Origin: Neoscytalidium dimidiatum
Taxonomy: Eukaryota > Ascomycota > Dothideomycetes > Botryosphaeriales > Botryosphaeriaceae
Length of the DNA stretch: 64,000 nt
Assembly: GCA_037367355.1 (NCBI GenBank)
Contig: CM074699.1
Coordinates: forward strand, 186,001-250,000
Reading direction: 5' to 3'
Made by a program: the position numbers and the translations under genes. This document shows, piece after piece, positions 1-10,147 of this stretch. The notes under the pieces are model-generated. The model saw nothing but the letters and a program-made list of their open reading frames with translations. It had not been told where the DNA came from and searched no databases. Every line of letters begins with the position of its first letter. The stretch's first letter is position 1.

Positions 1-1194
1 GGCGTGCGAACACCCCTGGCTGGAGTTTTCACAGCCGTCCTAGTCCTCCTTGCGCTATACGCCCTCACGTCCGTCTTTTTCTACATTCCTTCCGCAAGCA
101 TTTCCGGGCTCATCATTCATGCTGTCCTGGACGTGGTCACCCCGCCAGCGGTACTATACAGGTTCTGGGAAGTGTCGCCGCTCGAGGTTGTCCTGTTTTT
201 CATTGGAGTTTTGATCACCATCTTTACAAATATCGAGAACGGAGTATACGCGGTCGTTGCGGCTTCAGCAGCAGTGCTGCTGTTTCGCCACGCCCGAGCT
301 CGAGGCATCCTCCTCGGCCGCGTCCAAGTTCGGTATACTACAGGATCTGAATTACAGAGACGACGTGACGTCGTCAAGGGCGGCACCGAGATCTCACAAT
401 ATATTTCAGCGCCGGAGCAAGGTCCTACGACTGAGGTCTACATCCCGATGTCACATCTAGACGGATCCAATGCCTCGGTGGCTGTGCAATCTCCCTATCC
501 AGGAATTTTCATATACAAGTTCACGGATGGATTCACCTACGTCAACCAGGCCCACTACCTTGACTCTCTCGCGGACCATATCCTCACCGCAACCAAGCCT
601 ACCACGCATCGGCATTACAAGCGCATCGGGGATCGCCCGTGGAACGATCCTGGCCCACGGCGCGGCCAGCCGCAGCCGGATCTTTCGGCAGATACGCGCC
701 CGGCCTTGCGCGCCATCATCCTGGACTTCTCGGCCGTGTCCAACACGGACGTGACGGCGGTCCAGGGGCTGATCGACGTGCGCAACCAGCTGGACCGCCA
801 CACCGCGCCGGATCATGTCGAGTGGCACTTCGCGGGCATCGGCAGGCGCTGGACGAAGCGGGCGCTCGCCGCGGGCGGCTTCGGATATCCAACAGAGGCC
901 GACGCCGGCCGGCTGGAGATCCCCTTCGGCGTCGCGGAGGCAGCTGGCTGCGCCGAAGTTGTCGACGAACAGTCCCCGGCGGGCGGGGCCGAGGACATCG
1001 AGACGGCCTCCGGAAACGGAAGGTCCAGCTCTGGCGACGAGACTGCGGCTGAACGGCAGAGGAAGCTGGCCGCCTTGTACGGAATCAACAGGCCGTTCTT
1101 CCACGTCGATGTGCCCTCCGCTGTGCGTTGCGCCATCCACAGCGCTGAAAGCCAGAAAGGGTCTGAGGAAAAGATTCTCGGGAAGGACAACTGA
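1..1194 (+). CDS. SulP family sulfate permease, C-terminal part (5' end outside the window)
   Basis: The frame is open from the first base, so the gene begins upstream of the window; about 397 residues are visible. The first ~95 residues contain hydrophobic stretches that read as the last membrane spans of a SulP transporter (for example SISGLIIHAVLDVV and VVLFFIGVLITIFTN). After a linker comes a STAS domain, recognisable in RAIILDFSAVSNTDVTAVQG followed by a helix and the WHFAGI strand (roughly visible residues 150-310). SulP proteins of fungi (SUL1/SUL2, CYS-14 types) import sulfate across the plasma membrane by proton symport, and the STAS domain is needed for function and trafficking. The C-terminal tail is acidic and serine-rich. 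The stop is TGA at 1192-1194. Substrate is assigned by family only; other SulP members move other anions. Confidence 0.9.
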   Translation, partial: GVRTPLAGVFTAVLVLLALYALTSVFFYIPSASISGLIIHAVLDVVTPPAVLYRFWEVSPLEVVLFFIGVLITIFTNIENGVYAVVAASAAVLLFRHARARGILLGRVQVRYTTGSELQRRRDVVKGGTEISQYISAPEQGPTTEVYIPMSHLDGSNASVAVQSPYPGIFIYKFTDGFTYVNQAHYLDSLADHILTATKPTTHRHYKRIGDRPWNDPGPRRGQPQPDLSADTRPALRAIILDFSAVSNTDVTAVQGLIDVRNQLDRHTAPDHVEWHFAGIGRRWTKRALAAGGFGYPTEADAGRLEIPFGVAEAAGCAEVVDEQSPAGGAEDIETASGNGRSSSGDETAAERQRKLAALYGINRPFFHVDVPSAVRCAIHSAESQKGSEEKILGKDN

Positions 1195-2043
1195 TCTGGC
1201 GGTGGGGGGAGGCTTTTTCATGGTTATGTTGCGTTTCCGTCCGTGGCTGCGCCACGCGTACCTCTCCTTCAACTTTTATTTTGTTCGTGCATGCGAAGCA
1301 ACAATCAATCAAACATTGGCCAATGAACTTCAGTGCCCAACAAGCTGTGAACCTTGTTCCGACAGACATGATTAAGTGGAGAGCTGGTGGGTTTTGGTTT
1401 TCAGATTTTGCAAGCATACGTGTGAGATCTAATGCCTTTCCCCGGACGGCTTCGGATATCTGTTTCTCAGATCCACGCTCAGCACGCGCGCATAATGGAC
1501 ATTGGATGCCATTACCATAAATCACATGGTAAACTTAGAACCTGGCTTGCGATATAGAAGTCGGCTTATAGAGGTTGAGATGGCTGCTGGGTGTCTACTC
1601 CCAGCTGATGGTTAATTTGTATTGTTGCTGGAAGTGGAGGTCGAAGAATGGAATTACGACCAATAGTGCTTAGCGTGCTTGAAGCATAGGAATCATCGAA
1701 TAATCGCGAGCTGTGGCTAATCTACTGGGATCTCTCAGGTTTCTTTATGAGCTCAATGATGATGTGTAAGCTGTACGGAAATTGTGGTGTTAGCAGCAAA
1801 AAGCTCGGAACGCTCGCAAGCACTTCAGCGGTCACTCTCCAGTCCAATTCGGCAGCTCGGAGCTCACGCTCGCACTGCCTGGTGGAACGCCATCAAATCC
1901 ACACGATTGGAACCCCCACGGATACCCGCAAGGCCAGTTTCATTTGTGCATATATATGGACGTTATACAGTGTAAATCGTAAGGGGAATCTCTGGCTAAC
2001 TAGCAACAATCCTTTTTGGGCCGCAACTTCCGCATTACTCCCA
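1195..2043. other. Intergenic, no gene seen
   Basis: This is the space between two convergent genes, the permease on the plus strand and the rhodopsin-domain gene on the minus strand. Short open frames exist on both strands but none shows a recognisable motif or splice-linked continuation. I see only 3' untranslated sequence and unassigned DNA. Confidence 0.5.
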
Positions 2044-3498
2044 TCAACGCCCGCTATAATGGCCGTGATAGTGCCTTGTACTCGAACCCCTTGACTCCGA
2101 GACGGACGCATTTCTTTCGGACCACTGCACGTCCTTCGTGACCACGATGCTGGTGAGCGGCAGCTGGTCGCTCGATGAGCCGTCGCTGTGCTGGTTCGAT
2201 TCCGAACGGGTCACCATGGTGGAATTGCCGTAACGGCCTTCTTCAGAAACGGTGGCTAGTTCGTCATCCAAGCGCTTGAACTGACGGTCGCCGTTCTGGC
2301 TGCGCTTTGCCCCGGTACCTCCGATCGTCACCAGCTCCGTATTGCGTGACATGTTTGTGGTGCCCTTCGAACGGCCCTTGCTGCTGCCAAACTGGCTCGA
2401 GACCATTCTCATGAGGGGACGTAGGGTGGGAAGGCAGGCGCTGATGATGCCAGAGGCGACTTCAACGACGCACCATGTGCACGCGGTGGCAAGGGTCCCT
2501 GATGAGTATTAGCGACGGTTGTTTACCGGGGGGAAGGGGTTGAGGACGTACAGGTCGTATCAGTAACTTGGAACTGCATGATGGTGGTGAATCGATAAAT
2601 GCTAGCGAACAGAACGCTGTGCCTGTCAGCGAAGTTACTCGGGGGCGGACTGCAGGTTACTTACAAGGAGCCGAGCAAGAACATGAAGCAAAGTGACGCA
2701 CGCTGGGCGGGCGTAACTTGCAACTGCCACACCTGGCCGATAGGCATGCACAGGATGGCCACGTCGGTCAGGATGTTTGGCACAGCATTGCCAATGAACG
2801 AAGCCTTGAGGTTGATGCAAGATCCCGGGATGGTTGGCAGCCAGGCCTTCTTGATCGGGTCGCACTGGAAGATGCTGACGCAATTGATGGCGATGACCCA
2901 GCCTACGGTGATGAAACCCAAGAGGTATGCGCCGATCTTGAAGCCCTTGGTCGGGAAGATGCGCATGTACATCAGGAGCAGCGAGAGCTTGACCAGCCCG
3001 ACAGCAGTGCAGTAGACACACTCAAAGGCGACGAGTAGCTGACACGAGTAAGACACTGCCGACCGGTGGCGTCATGAAGACGGGATTACCTTCAGGACCA
3101 TGACCAGGTTTTCGGAAGGGAGGATTGCGGCGTGCCTGCCCAATCCCCAGTAGATCACTGCAAGACAGGTCAGCTTAAGCTTAATGGATGCTCCCGGCGG
3201 TTACGTACTTCCATAGTTGATTCCTCCAGCGCCGAAGCAGAAGGCCTGGGGTTCGGAAGTCGGTTAGGTCACTTGGTCAGGGCGGGGTCATCGGAAGCGG
3301 GCATGCATGCATACATACCAGCGAAACCACCATCATCCAGTCATCGGGGCCATAGTTCTGGCCGCGCTTGTAGCGGGCGCAGAACCTCAAAAGGACGAAG
3401 ACGGTGGCTAGGACAAGCAGCGCGGTGGTAGTGGCCTCCAGGCGCGGGCCCTTGTCGGGGACGTTCTGGGCGGTCCGGGGCAGTATCACGGCCGGCAT
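2044..3498 (-). CDS. SAT4/rhodopsin-domain (PF20684-type) integral membrane protein
   Basis: Six exons join in frame: 3498-3319, 3245-3209, 3157-3090, 3038-2665, 2622-2552 and 2498-2044, giving 394 residues. The protein has the hallmarks of the fungal rhodopsin-domain family: GPDDWMMVVSL in the second helix region, FGAGGINYG, WGLGRHA, then LVKLSLLLMYMRIFP, IFQCDPIKKAW, the IYRFTTI segment and DTTW...VVEVASGII...LPTLRPL near the last helix. Seven membrane spans are expected. The C-terminal ~130 residues are hydrophilic and rich in Ser, Thr and charged residues, so probably cytosolic. The family is large in Pezizomycotina, and some members sit in secondary-metabolite clusters (SAT4 gave the name), but the biochemical role is unknown. 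All splice junctions restore the family motifs, which is why I trust the model. Confidence 0.85.
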
Positions 3499-4392
3499 GA
3501 CAGCATATTGTTAGGATCGCGGACGGGGATGGAGTGGAGGAGGGGGTCGTCGGATCAAGTACTGCTGGGAAGATGCTCAGAAGGCCGGGGGATCAGAGAA
3601 GAACGCAAAAAATGGGCAGGTTAGGGGTGGGTCATCGCGCCTCAAGACAAGCAGAGGGGCCCTCGGGCGGGATCCCGACTGTCCTTCTCAGGCACCGATG
3701 ACGATCCCGGCGCCACGATCGAGCAGGGGATGCCGGTGTTTTTTCTTTTTCTTTTTTTTTTTTTGCTTTGCTCCAGGCCATCGTTGCGCGAGTGTGGCCG
3801 GAAGAACGTCCGCAGCAAGGTTCGGAGCACGTCCAGGGCGCGAAAGGCGTTTGATGTCCCGTTCGCTTGCTGCTTCTGGGCGTTCAGCGAGGGAGGGCCG
3901 TTGGACCCGGAGGCAAAGGGGATCCACCGCGGACATTTTCGTGGCGATCCCTGCGCCGCGGGCGTTCGGGAAGCATCCGTGACGAGCGCCCGATCGACCG
4001 AAGAGGCAGTGAGCGACGTGCTGGCGAACCACAGGGTGCTAGTGCCTGGCCAGCATTGATGCGCTTGCGCGGTGCTCAACAAGCCTAACGGCCGGCCGGG
4101 AGCGGTGGCACGGCGGGCCTAGACTGCGATTGGACAACGGCAGGGGCCGTAGCATTATCGTTGAAGCAGGTGCATCGTGTTGTGCCTGGATCTAGATCTG
4201 CGATGCGGCGGTGACGAGCAGCAGAGCGGTCGGCTGGGAATAAGCTTGCGCCTCCTGGCCGTTGACCACGCAGCTGGGACCCGGTCAACGATGGAACAGG
4301 AACAGACGCACCCACCCCGTGCGGAGATTGCCTGGCTGCGTGCGCCACGTGGGATTCGAGGCTGCAGCTCGAGCTCGAGCTCGTGGTCCCTG

Positions 4393-4422
4393 TGCCTGCG
4401 TGCCTGCGTGCCTGCGTGCCTG
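4393..4422. repeat. Short tandem repeat, 8-base unit TGCCTGCG, about 3.75 copies
   Basis: The unit TGCCTGCG is repeated head to tail without a mismatch. It lies in the intergenic region upstream of the alpha/beta hydrolase and directly follows an AGCTCG triplet repeat at 4366-4383. It looks like a simple microsatellite. Confidence 0.9.
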
Positions 4423-4896
4423 TCTCGCCCGTGGCTGGCCGCACACGGTGTGCGTGTTCAGGCTCGAATCTTGCCCTCTCAACGCCGCCTCTCCCGCTGC
4501 ACACAAGACCGTCCGCACTGGGCAACGCGAAGCAATAGATCGAGCGGGATACCCGCATTTCTGCTCCTTCGCCCGTGGGCCTCGACAGGCAGTCCGCGGC
4601 TTGCAACGCAGCAGGATGGACGCGTCTCCTGAACGGTGATAGTGAACCGGCGGCTCAGCCGACCGTCACTCGACCTGACTCGCTGCCGTCGAACGACTCT
4701 CTACAAGGAGCCGCATCGGATGAGGCACCTGGAGTGCGGATAGCGACGCACCCGCCGGTGTCCACCATGATTGCCATATAATCCCCGGCCGACCGCCTGG
4801 CCGCCTCGCCTCTCCCCCGAAGACTCCAGCTCGCCAGCCCACCAGCCCTCTGTGCCCTCCATCTCCCTCGCCCGCCGCTCCCAACGGACGCTCCCG

Positions 4897-4920
4897 CAGA
4901 CCCAGACCCAGACCCAGACC
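4897..4920. repeat. Short tandem repeat CAGACC x4 in the hydrolase leader
   Basis: Four perfect copies of CAGACC end 23 bases before the hydrolase ATG, so they probably lie in its 5' untranslated region. On the plus strand the leader around it is pyrimidine and C rich, as is common just upstream of fungal start codons. Confidence 0.85.
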
Positions 4921-4943
4921 CCGCGCCCACACCCGCCGCCAAC

Positions 4944-5770
4944 ATGTCCAAGCCGACCTTTGTCTTTGCCCCCGGCGCCTGGCACCTTCCCGCCTGCTAC
5001 GACACCGTCCGCGAGCAGCTCCACGCCCGCGGCTGGGCCTCCGAGGCCGTTGCCTATCCCTCGGTCGGCGCCGAGCCGCCAACCAAGGGTCTCGCCGACG
5101 ACGCCGCCGCCGTGCGCGCCGCCCTGGAGAGGCTTGCGGATGAGGGCAAGGAGATCGTCCTGGTCGTGCACTCTTACGGCGGCCTGGTCGGCCAGAACGC
5201 CATCGAGGGCCTGGGCTACAAGCAGCGCCAGGCTGCGGGCAAGCAGGGCGGCGTGATCCTGTTCGTCTACCTCGCCGCCTTCGTTGCGCCCAAGGGCGCC
5301 ACGATCAAGCAGATGCTGGGCGGCCAATTCCTCCCCTGGATGAAGTTCGAGGTCAGTTCCCGACCGTTCGCGATCGGCCGGCCGTTCGATGTGGAGAGAG
5401 GGGGGGCCAGAGAGGAGCTGACTAGCCGCAGGGCGACTACTGCTACGCCCAGACCCCCGAGCAGGTCTTCTACCACGACGTCGATGCCGAAGGCCAGAGG
5501 AAGGCCATCGCCGCTCTTCAGCACAACTCGGCCCGCATCTTCACCGACGAGGTCCTGTACGAGCCGTGGCACGAGATCCCGTGCTTCTACTTCTTCTGCG
5601 AGGCCGACCAGGCCCTGCCGCTGCCCGTCCAGCAGCAGATGGCCCAGGCTCTGGGTGCCAACGCGCCCTCCTTCAAGTCTGTCGGCTCGCATTCGCCTTT
5701 CCTCAGCCAACCCCAGGAGGTCGTCGAGGGTCTCGAGTACGCCGCCAAGGTCGGCCAGGAGAGGCTGTGA
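4944..5770 (+). CDS. Alpha/beta hydrolase (AB hydrolase-1 type), about 248 aa
   Basis: Two exons, 4944-5351 and 5432-5770, are joined over an intron with GTCAGT donor and GCAG acceptor. The protein starts with the oxyanion-loop motif FAPGAWH, has the nucleophile elbow VVHSYGG (Ser about residue 77), an acid candidate in CEADQALP and a histidine in VGSHSPFLSQP near the end, giving a plausible Ser-Asp-His triad in the usual order. Length and motif order fit small cytosolic esterase-like hydrolases of fungi and bacteria, relatives of salicylate esterase/pyrethroid-hydrolase-like proteins. No signal peptide is visible. The elbow is H-S-Y-G-G, the form typical of this subfamily rather than strict GxSxG. 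The substrate cannot be told from the sequence. No neighbour suggests a pathway. Confidence 0.85.
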
Positions 5771-7540
5771 TCCGGGAGCCAGCGTCGTCGTTTCGTTCAC
5801 TGCGCATTATACCAATTAGCATGAGTTAGGGAATGTTTACCGCTCACTCCGCACTGCTGGCCGGTCGGCCCGGTGATTGTTGCATTGACTTCTGTCCCGC
5901 CGGTCAATGTGCCCGGTTCACCCAGTGCTCCGGATGCTTTGAAACGCGGCGACTCCTCGCGTGTTAATTGATGCAAACCACCCCACCACCGCTGCGCGCC
6001 CATGCGTTGGCACGCGCAATCGCCCGCTCCGACCCTTCCAAGCATCCCCTTCAAACGACCCGCGCGAGCTTGGCCAACGCTTAGTGCTCTGGAAGCGGAA
6101 CCTCTTTTCGCATCTCTTCCCTTTTGCAGTGCCCTTGTCCGTTAATTCGCCGACCTTGCCACCCGTACAAGACGCTGGGGGATCCCAGGCTTCCGCGTCC
6201 TGAGAGGACAGATGGGTAAGGGGAATCAAGGCCTACCCAGCAATCTGCTGCGTCAGAGCCATCTTCTGCCGCGGCTGTTTTAAACTTCTCGATCGCCGAT
6301 CTTAGCACTGAGACACGGCGCTGGTAGCGAGGCTCTAACTTCTACGTTCGAAGAACGAGGTCATAGCAGAGGAGGTCGCTCTTGCAGTCATAATCAGAAT
6401 TTCTGTGTGTGTGTGTAGTGGTAGCTTTACCACGTAGTCGACCATTTACATTTTGAGAACCACCACAACCCCTTTCCAGCAGCGACAGGTGCCTGTTCTG
6501 TTGTTGTACCGCTCTTGGTGTCTTCTCTCTATGCAGCCCATGGGGAAAAAGGGTCTTCGGCAAATGAGTCGGCTGTCATGTATGAAAAGGCCGAGGGATG
6601 ATCGCGCCGGGGATGGGTCCGGTGCCGCGAGGCGAGGCAACGAATATGAAAATGGCAGAGCGTTACGTCCCACTCCACGGCCGACGCAGAGATTGACCGA
6701 GCCCCGCCGGCCCCAGATCCCGCTTGTCAAGATGACTCCATGAGAGCTCGCGATTATTACCATCCTCATGAAAGGTTTCCGCGGTACTGCCCATACGTCT
6801 ACAGCATGCACATAGGGTAAATCTGAGAAGTTAGGAAGGGCTCTTTGTGGAGCAGGGCGTTGGAGCGGTAGAAGGATATCATTGTACAGTACATTAGAAG
6901 CCATGCAATCGGACACCCCTGACGTAAGTGTCCGCACGGGCTCCTTCATGACGGTTGAAGACTGAGTCAGTGGTGAAGTTATTCCCGTCCAGTTGTCTTT
7001 ATTGTCCGAGGTTGATGCGCTTTACGTTGCCCCTTGAATCGTTGATGTGTATTTACAAGTAACCACCATCATCGCGGGCTAAATAGTCAGGCTTAGAATT
7101 CGGTAGCAGACTGATCGAAAGAAGGAAGCACAGGGTGGGACGTAAGGGAAGGAATTTTCGCTTTCCCGGGAGGACCGAAGAAGGTCACCTTATCAAACCA
7201 CCTCATCGCCAGAGGTGGGGAGATAGAAGCGGCCAAAGTCCGGATCGGTGAAAGGCCAGCGCCACTTGATCCGCAACGCTGACCTTTTGGCATCAATGGT
7301 CGAGAAAGCAACAATGCGCAGGTTAATGGGGTGCGCGGCATTATCGTGGCCATGAGAGCGATGAGGATAGACGGGCGTATCTGCAAGAAGAGCAGATTCA
7401 ATCAGTATACATTCATTGCTAAAATGTGGAACGAAAACGCCACAGGCCAAACCAAATCCTGCTACATGCTCTCCTTTAGAACTTCCAGGACGCCGTTTCC
7501 ATGCCGAATGTGAAGACTTTTTCCAATCGAGCTACGAGTG
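5771..7540. other. Intergenic, no gene seen
   Basis: About 1.8 kb between two convergent genes. A GT dinucleotide run lies at 6404-6416. Several frames of 60-167 codons occur on both strands but they overlap one another, lack family motifs and cannot be extended by splicing. I see no RNA gene or repeat of note. Confidence 0.5.
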
Positions 7541-8461
7541 TCATATAGCAGTACCCCGTTCGAAGCTCTCGCGGATATCTGCAGTGTACTTGTTGTAGAA
7601 GCGGGCCAGCTTCTCGTTGAATTGCTTGTTCTTGTGGTTGATGTAGGTGACATCGCCGCTGTCGTCGTCGATACCACGGGCGCGACGGGCCTTGAGGCGG
7701 GCCTCCTCGGCCTTGCGGATGTCGTTGACGAGCTTGTCGACAGCCTCCTTGTCGGGGCGGTGGTTGATGAAGTCAGTGCTGTCGGCGGTGGTGTAGAAAG
7801 ACCCGTCGCGGTCGACGGCAATGAGCTCTCCGTCCTCCATCTCGACGATCTCCAATCCGCCATTCTGGGCTGCGCGCTGGACAGCCTCCATCTTCTGGCG
7901 CTCGTATCCGTCAAGGTCGGGCTTGAAGTCGCGCAGCTGGCGCTTGTACGACTTGCGGGCGTCCTGGCGGTAGTCCTGGAAGGCAACGTCCTTGCGGTGC
8001 TTCCCCTTCTTCTCCATGCGGCGGTCCCAGCGCTCGCTCTCCTCGATAGTCCAATCCCAGGCACGCTTACGCTCAAAGTCGTCGCCCTGCTCCTGCGTCT
8101 CGGCCTTCAGTAGCTTGTGAGATGCGATGGCATGCTTGCGATGGAGGGCGTTGAGGGCGTTGGGGTCGACTTGGGCGCGCTGGGCCTCGGCGGTCGAGTC
8201 TTTGAGGTTCTGCTTGCGCGCGGCGGCCTGGCGGGCCTGCAGGGCCTTGAAGCGGGCCATACGGTCGCCGGCGGCCGGAGCCGCTTCGTCGACGGGCGCT
8301 GGCTGAGCAGGCTCGGGCGTTGTGGACGGGGGTTGGGAGTCGGCTGTGGGCTGTTCGGGCTCGTCTGCTTCTTCGGTGCCGTTCTCGACGAAGCGGCGCT
8401 TGGAAGGCTCTTCGTCGAGACCCTCGGCAGTAGGTGACGTCTTGCGCTTCTCGGCAGGCAT
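7541..8461 (-). CDS. syf2: Pre-mRNA-splicing factor SYF2
   Basis: Single exon of 306 residues. SYF2 is a component of the NineTeen/Prp19-associated complex of the active spliceosome and acts in the nucleus. The N-terminal ~85 residues are acidic, proline-rich and disordered. The conserved SYF2 domain then follows: ARFKALQARQAAARKQN, the stretch HKLLKAE, the aromatic cluster KRAWDWTIEESERWD, then KKGKHRKDVAFQDY and a final block with GDVTYINHKNKQFNEKLARF. The length is normal for ascomycete SYF2. The start ATG lies 249 bases from the start of the divergent plus-strand gene, so the two share a promoter region. Confidence 0.95.
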   Translation of the reverse strand: MPAEKRKTSPTAEGLDEEPSKRRFVENGTEEADEPEQPTADSQPPSTTPEPAQPAPVDEAAPAAGDRMARFKALQARQAAARKQNLKDSTAEAQRAQVDPNALNALHRKHAIASHKLLKAETQEQGDDFERKRAWDWTIEESERWDRRMEKKGKHRKDVAFQDYRQDARKSYKRQLRDFKPDLDGYERQKMEAVQRAAQNGGLEIVEMEDGELIAVDRDGSFYTTADSTDFINHRPDKEAVDKLVNDIRKAEEARLKARRARGIDDDSGDVTYINHKNKQFNEKLARFYNKYTADIRESFERGTAI

Positions 8462-8710
8462 GGCGGGCGATGTGCAGGCGGGTTCCGCAGTGGCACGGGA
8501 ATGCGTGGTGGGTGCTGGAGATGGTGTCGCGACGGGAGGCGGGCGGTGACGTTTTGCCCGGGGCTAGAGTTTTGGCACACACGACGGATGCCCGGCGCAG
8601 AGCCGCACCCTCGCCCGGCAAGCGCCGCTGGTGCTGTGGAGAAAGCTGCCCAGTGCTCTCTTCCCGCAGCCCGCGAGCGACACCAAAGAAGGCCCGATCT
8701 CGCCGCCACC
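8462..8710. promoter_or_regulatory. Divergent promoter between SYF2 and the 478-aa protein
   Basis: Only 249 bases separate two divergently transcribed start codons, so control elements for both genes must lie here or inside the 5' coding regions. No TATA box is evident, consistent with housekeeping expression. Inference from layout only. Confidence 0.5.
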
Positions 8711-10147
8711 ATGAGCTCCAAAGCTGCTCGCTGCTCGTCTCTGCGCCTTTCGCTGCGCCCGTCGCTCTCTCGCCGCCGCCAATTGAGTCCTTTGACCCGC
8801 TCGCTGACCGTCGACGGCCACTCCGACGCCCACATCCGCCTGCGGCCACGCGTCGACACCCTCCAGCAGCGCATTCAACATCACATCGGCCGAGAGGCAC
8901 AGCTTGACGCCATTCGCGCTGCTTTCATCAAGCCGGGGAAGCAGAATCTCCGGCCCAATCCCTTTCCCCCAGCCAACGATGTCAACCGCACCGCCTCTCC
9001 GCTCTCCCACCACCAGCGCAACTTCGTCGAAGCCCAATTGCAACGCTGCGGATATCGCGCCGACTACCTCAATCTCGTCACGTCCATCCTGGCCCAGCCC
9101 GATGCAGACTCTCACTTCAAGTATGAGGCTGTTCGGCTCGTCTGCGACGCTCTTTGCCACTCCCTTACAAATGCCCGCCCTTCCGAGGCGGATGCCAAAA
9201 TGCTGGTGCTCGCCCACCAGATTCGCTTCAAGCTGGAAGATGCCGACCTGCAATTGCCGCAGGAGCTGATAGCTATGGGTTTGCTGTGTGCCGCCACATG
9301 CCACAGCCTCCCGGCCCTGAAGCTGTACCTCCGTGAACACCGGAAGCTGAACTGCCCCATGTCGCCTCTCGTATTCGCCCGCCTTGTTGATGCCGTTGTT
9401 AGTTACGTGCCCGGACATATCAGCGTTCCGGACGGCTGGGAGGCACCATTGAACGAAGCTCGTGCTTCAGCAGTTCTGCTCGGCTTCCCCGACGCGCCGG
9501 TAGAGGCTCCCTACGACCTTAGCGCGTTTGTCCCGCGAGAGAGCTGGAACTGCCTGGATCGTTGGCTCCGCGCGCTCGCTCGCTACAAACTGCTCCATCA
9601 GCTTCGCCTCGAGTGGGCGCTTTGGCTCCAGAACCCCTTGCGAACCGCGCCACAGTCCTGCGTTTGCCCAGGCCTTATCGCAAGGCGAGCCCGAACAAGC
9701 CAGATAATCAACGAGGATAGGGAAGCTATGCTGCGGCTGGACGCTGCGGGATTGTGGAACACTCAGACCCGTGGTGATCTCGCCTTTGTTGAGGCATTCC
9801 GCAGAAGTGCCGGCTTCGAGGACGCTTGGATGGTTCTCAAGGAGTCTGGTATCCCGTTTGATCTTCTCAAACGCCGAACCCGCACTGCTCTGTTGGCTTA
9901 TCCTGAGTTTGCCGCACCCGAGCTCTGGACAGATCAGATGAGAGCTTCCATGCTGGAAAACTACGCTGCCGAGCTGGCTAAGATCGAGGCTTTGTACGGA
10001 GTGGAGTGGGTTTGGGACGAGGAGGCTGGCGCCGGCTATCATCGCATCTCTGGCGAGTCTTTCTTGGGTATTCTCGGTGATCAGTACGAAGAAGACACAC
10101 CCACGGAAACTTCTGTGCCTTGGACTGGCTCACGCCCCAAAGCCTGA
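8711..10147 (+). CDS. Uncharacterised protein, probably mitochondrial, 478 aa
   Basis: One exon. I chose the ATG at 8711 because it sits in a very good start context (GCCGCCACCATG) and begins an Arg/Ser/Leu-rich, acid-free N-terminus that reads as a mitochondrial presequence. The open frame extends 70 codons further upstream but that part is antisense to the SYF2 promoter side and lacks such context. The rest is mostly helical with many Leu/Ala/Arg residues and repeated helix pairs, reminiscent of fungal helical-repeat (PPR-like or expression-regulator) mitochondrial proteins, but I recognise no diagnostic motif. I cannot assign a function. It shares a 249-base divergent promoter with SYF2. 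Confidence 0.75.
   Translation: MSSKAARCSSLRLSLRPSLSRRRQLSPLTRSLTVDGHSDAHIRLRPRVDTLQQRIQHHIGREAQLDAIRAAFIKPGKQNLRPNPFPPANDVNRTASPLSHHQRNFVEAQLQRCGYRADYLNLVTSILAQPDADSHFKYEAVRLVCDALCHSLTNARPSEADAKMLVLAHQIRFKLEDADLQLPQELIAMGLLCAATCHSLPALKLYLREHRKLNCPMSPLVFARLVDAVVSYVPGHISVPDGWEAPLNEARASAVLLGFPDAPVEAPYDLSAFVPRESWNCLDRWLRALARYKLLHQLRLEWALWLQNPLRTAPQSCVCPGLIARRARTSQIINEDREAMLRLDAAGLWNTQTRGDLAFVEAFRRSAGFEDAWMVLKESGIPFDLLKRRTRTALLAYPEFAAPELWTDQMRASMLENYAAELAKIEALYGVEWVWDEEAGAGYHRISGESFLGILGDQYEEDTPTETSVPWTGSRPKA

Larger units (their letters stand above)
3499..4943. other. Intergenic with low-complexity tracts; divergent promoter region
   Basis: This stretch separates the start of the minus-strand rhodopsin-domain gene from the start of the plus-strand hydrolase. 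It contains a T-rich tract at 3739-3764, three 6-base AGCTCG units at 4366-4383, an 8-base TGCCTGCG repeat at 4393-4422 and four CAGACC units at 4897-4920 just before the hydrolase start. A TATAAT at about 4776-4781 could serve the hydrolase. The open frames here on both strands look like chance frames in GC-rich DNA: skewed composition, no motifs and mutual overlap. Confidence 0.5.

Noticed and set aside
457..1272. 271-codon frame antisense to the sulfate permease
   Set aside because: It is the shadow of the STAS-domain coding strand; the sense frame carries clear family motifs.
4701..5327. Long minus-strand frames over the alpha/beta hydrolase and its leader
   Set aside because: Driven by GC-rich codon bias of the sense gene and by the CAGACC repeat, which gives repeated Gly-Ser or Gly-Leu in antisense.
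8073..8900. Minus-strand frames overlapping the SYF2 start and the 478-aa protein
   Set aside because: Out of frame with both motif-bearing genes and of skewed Arg/Ser/Pro composition.
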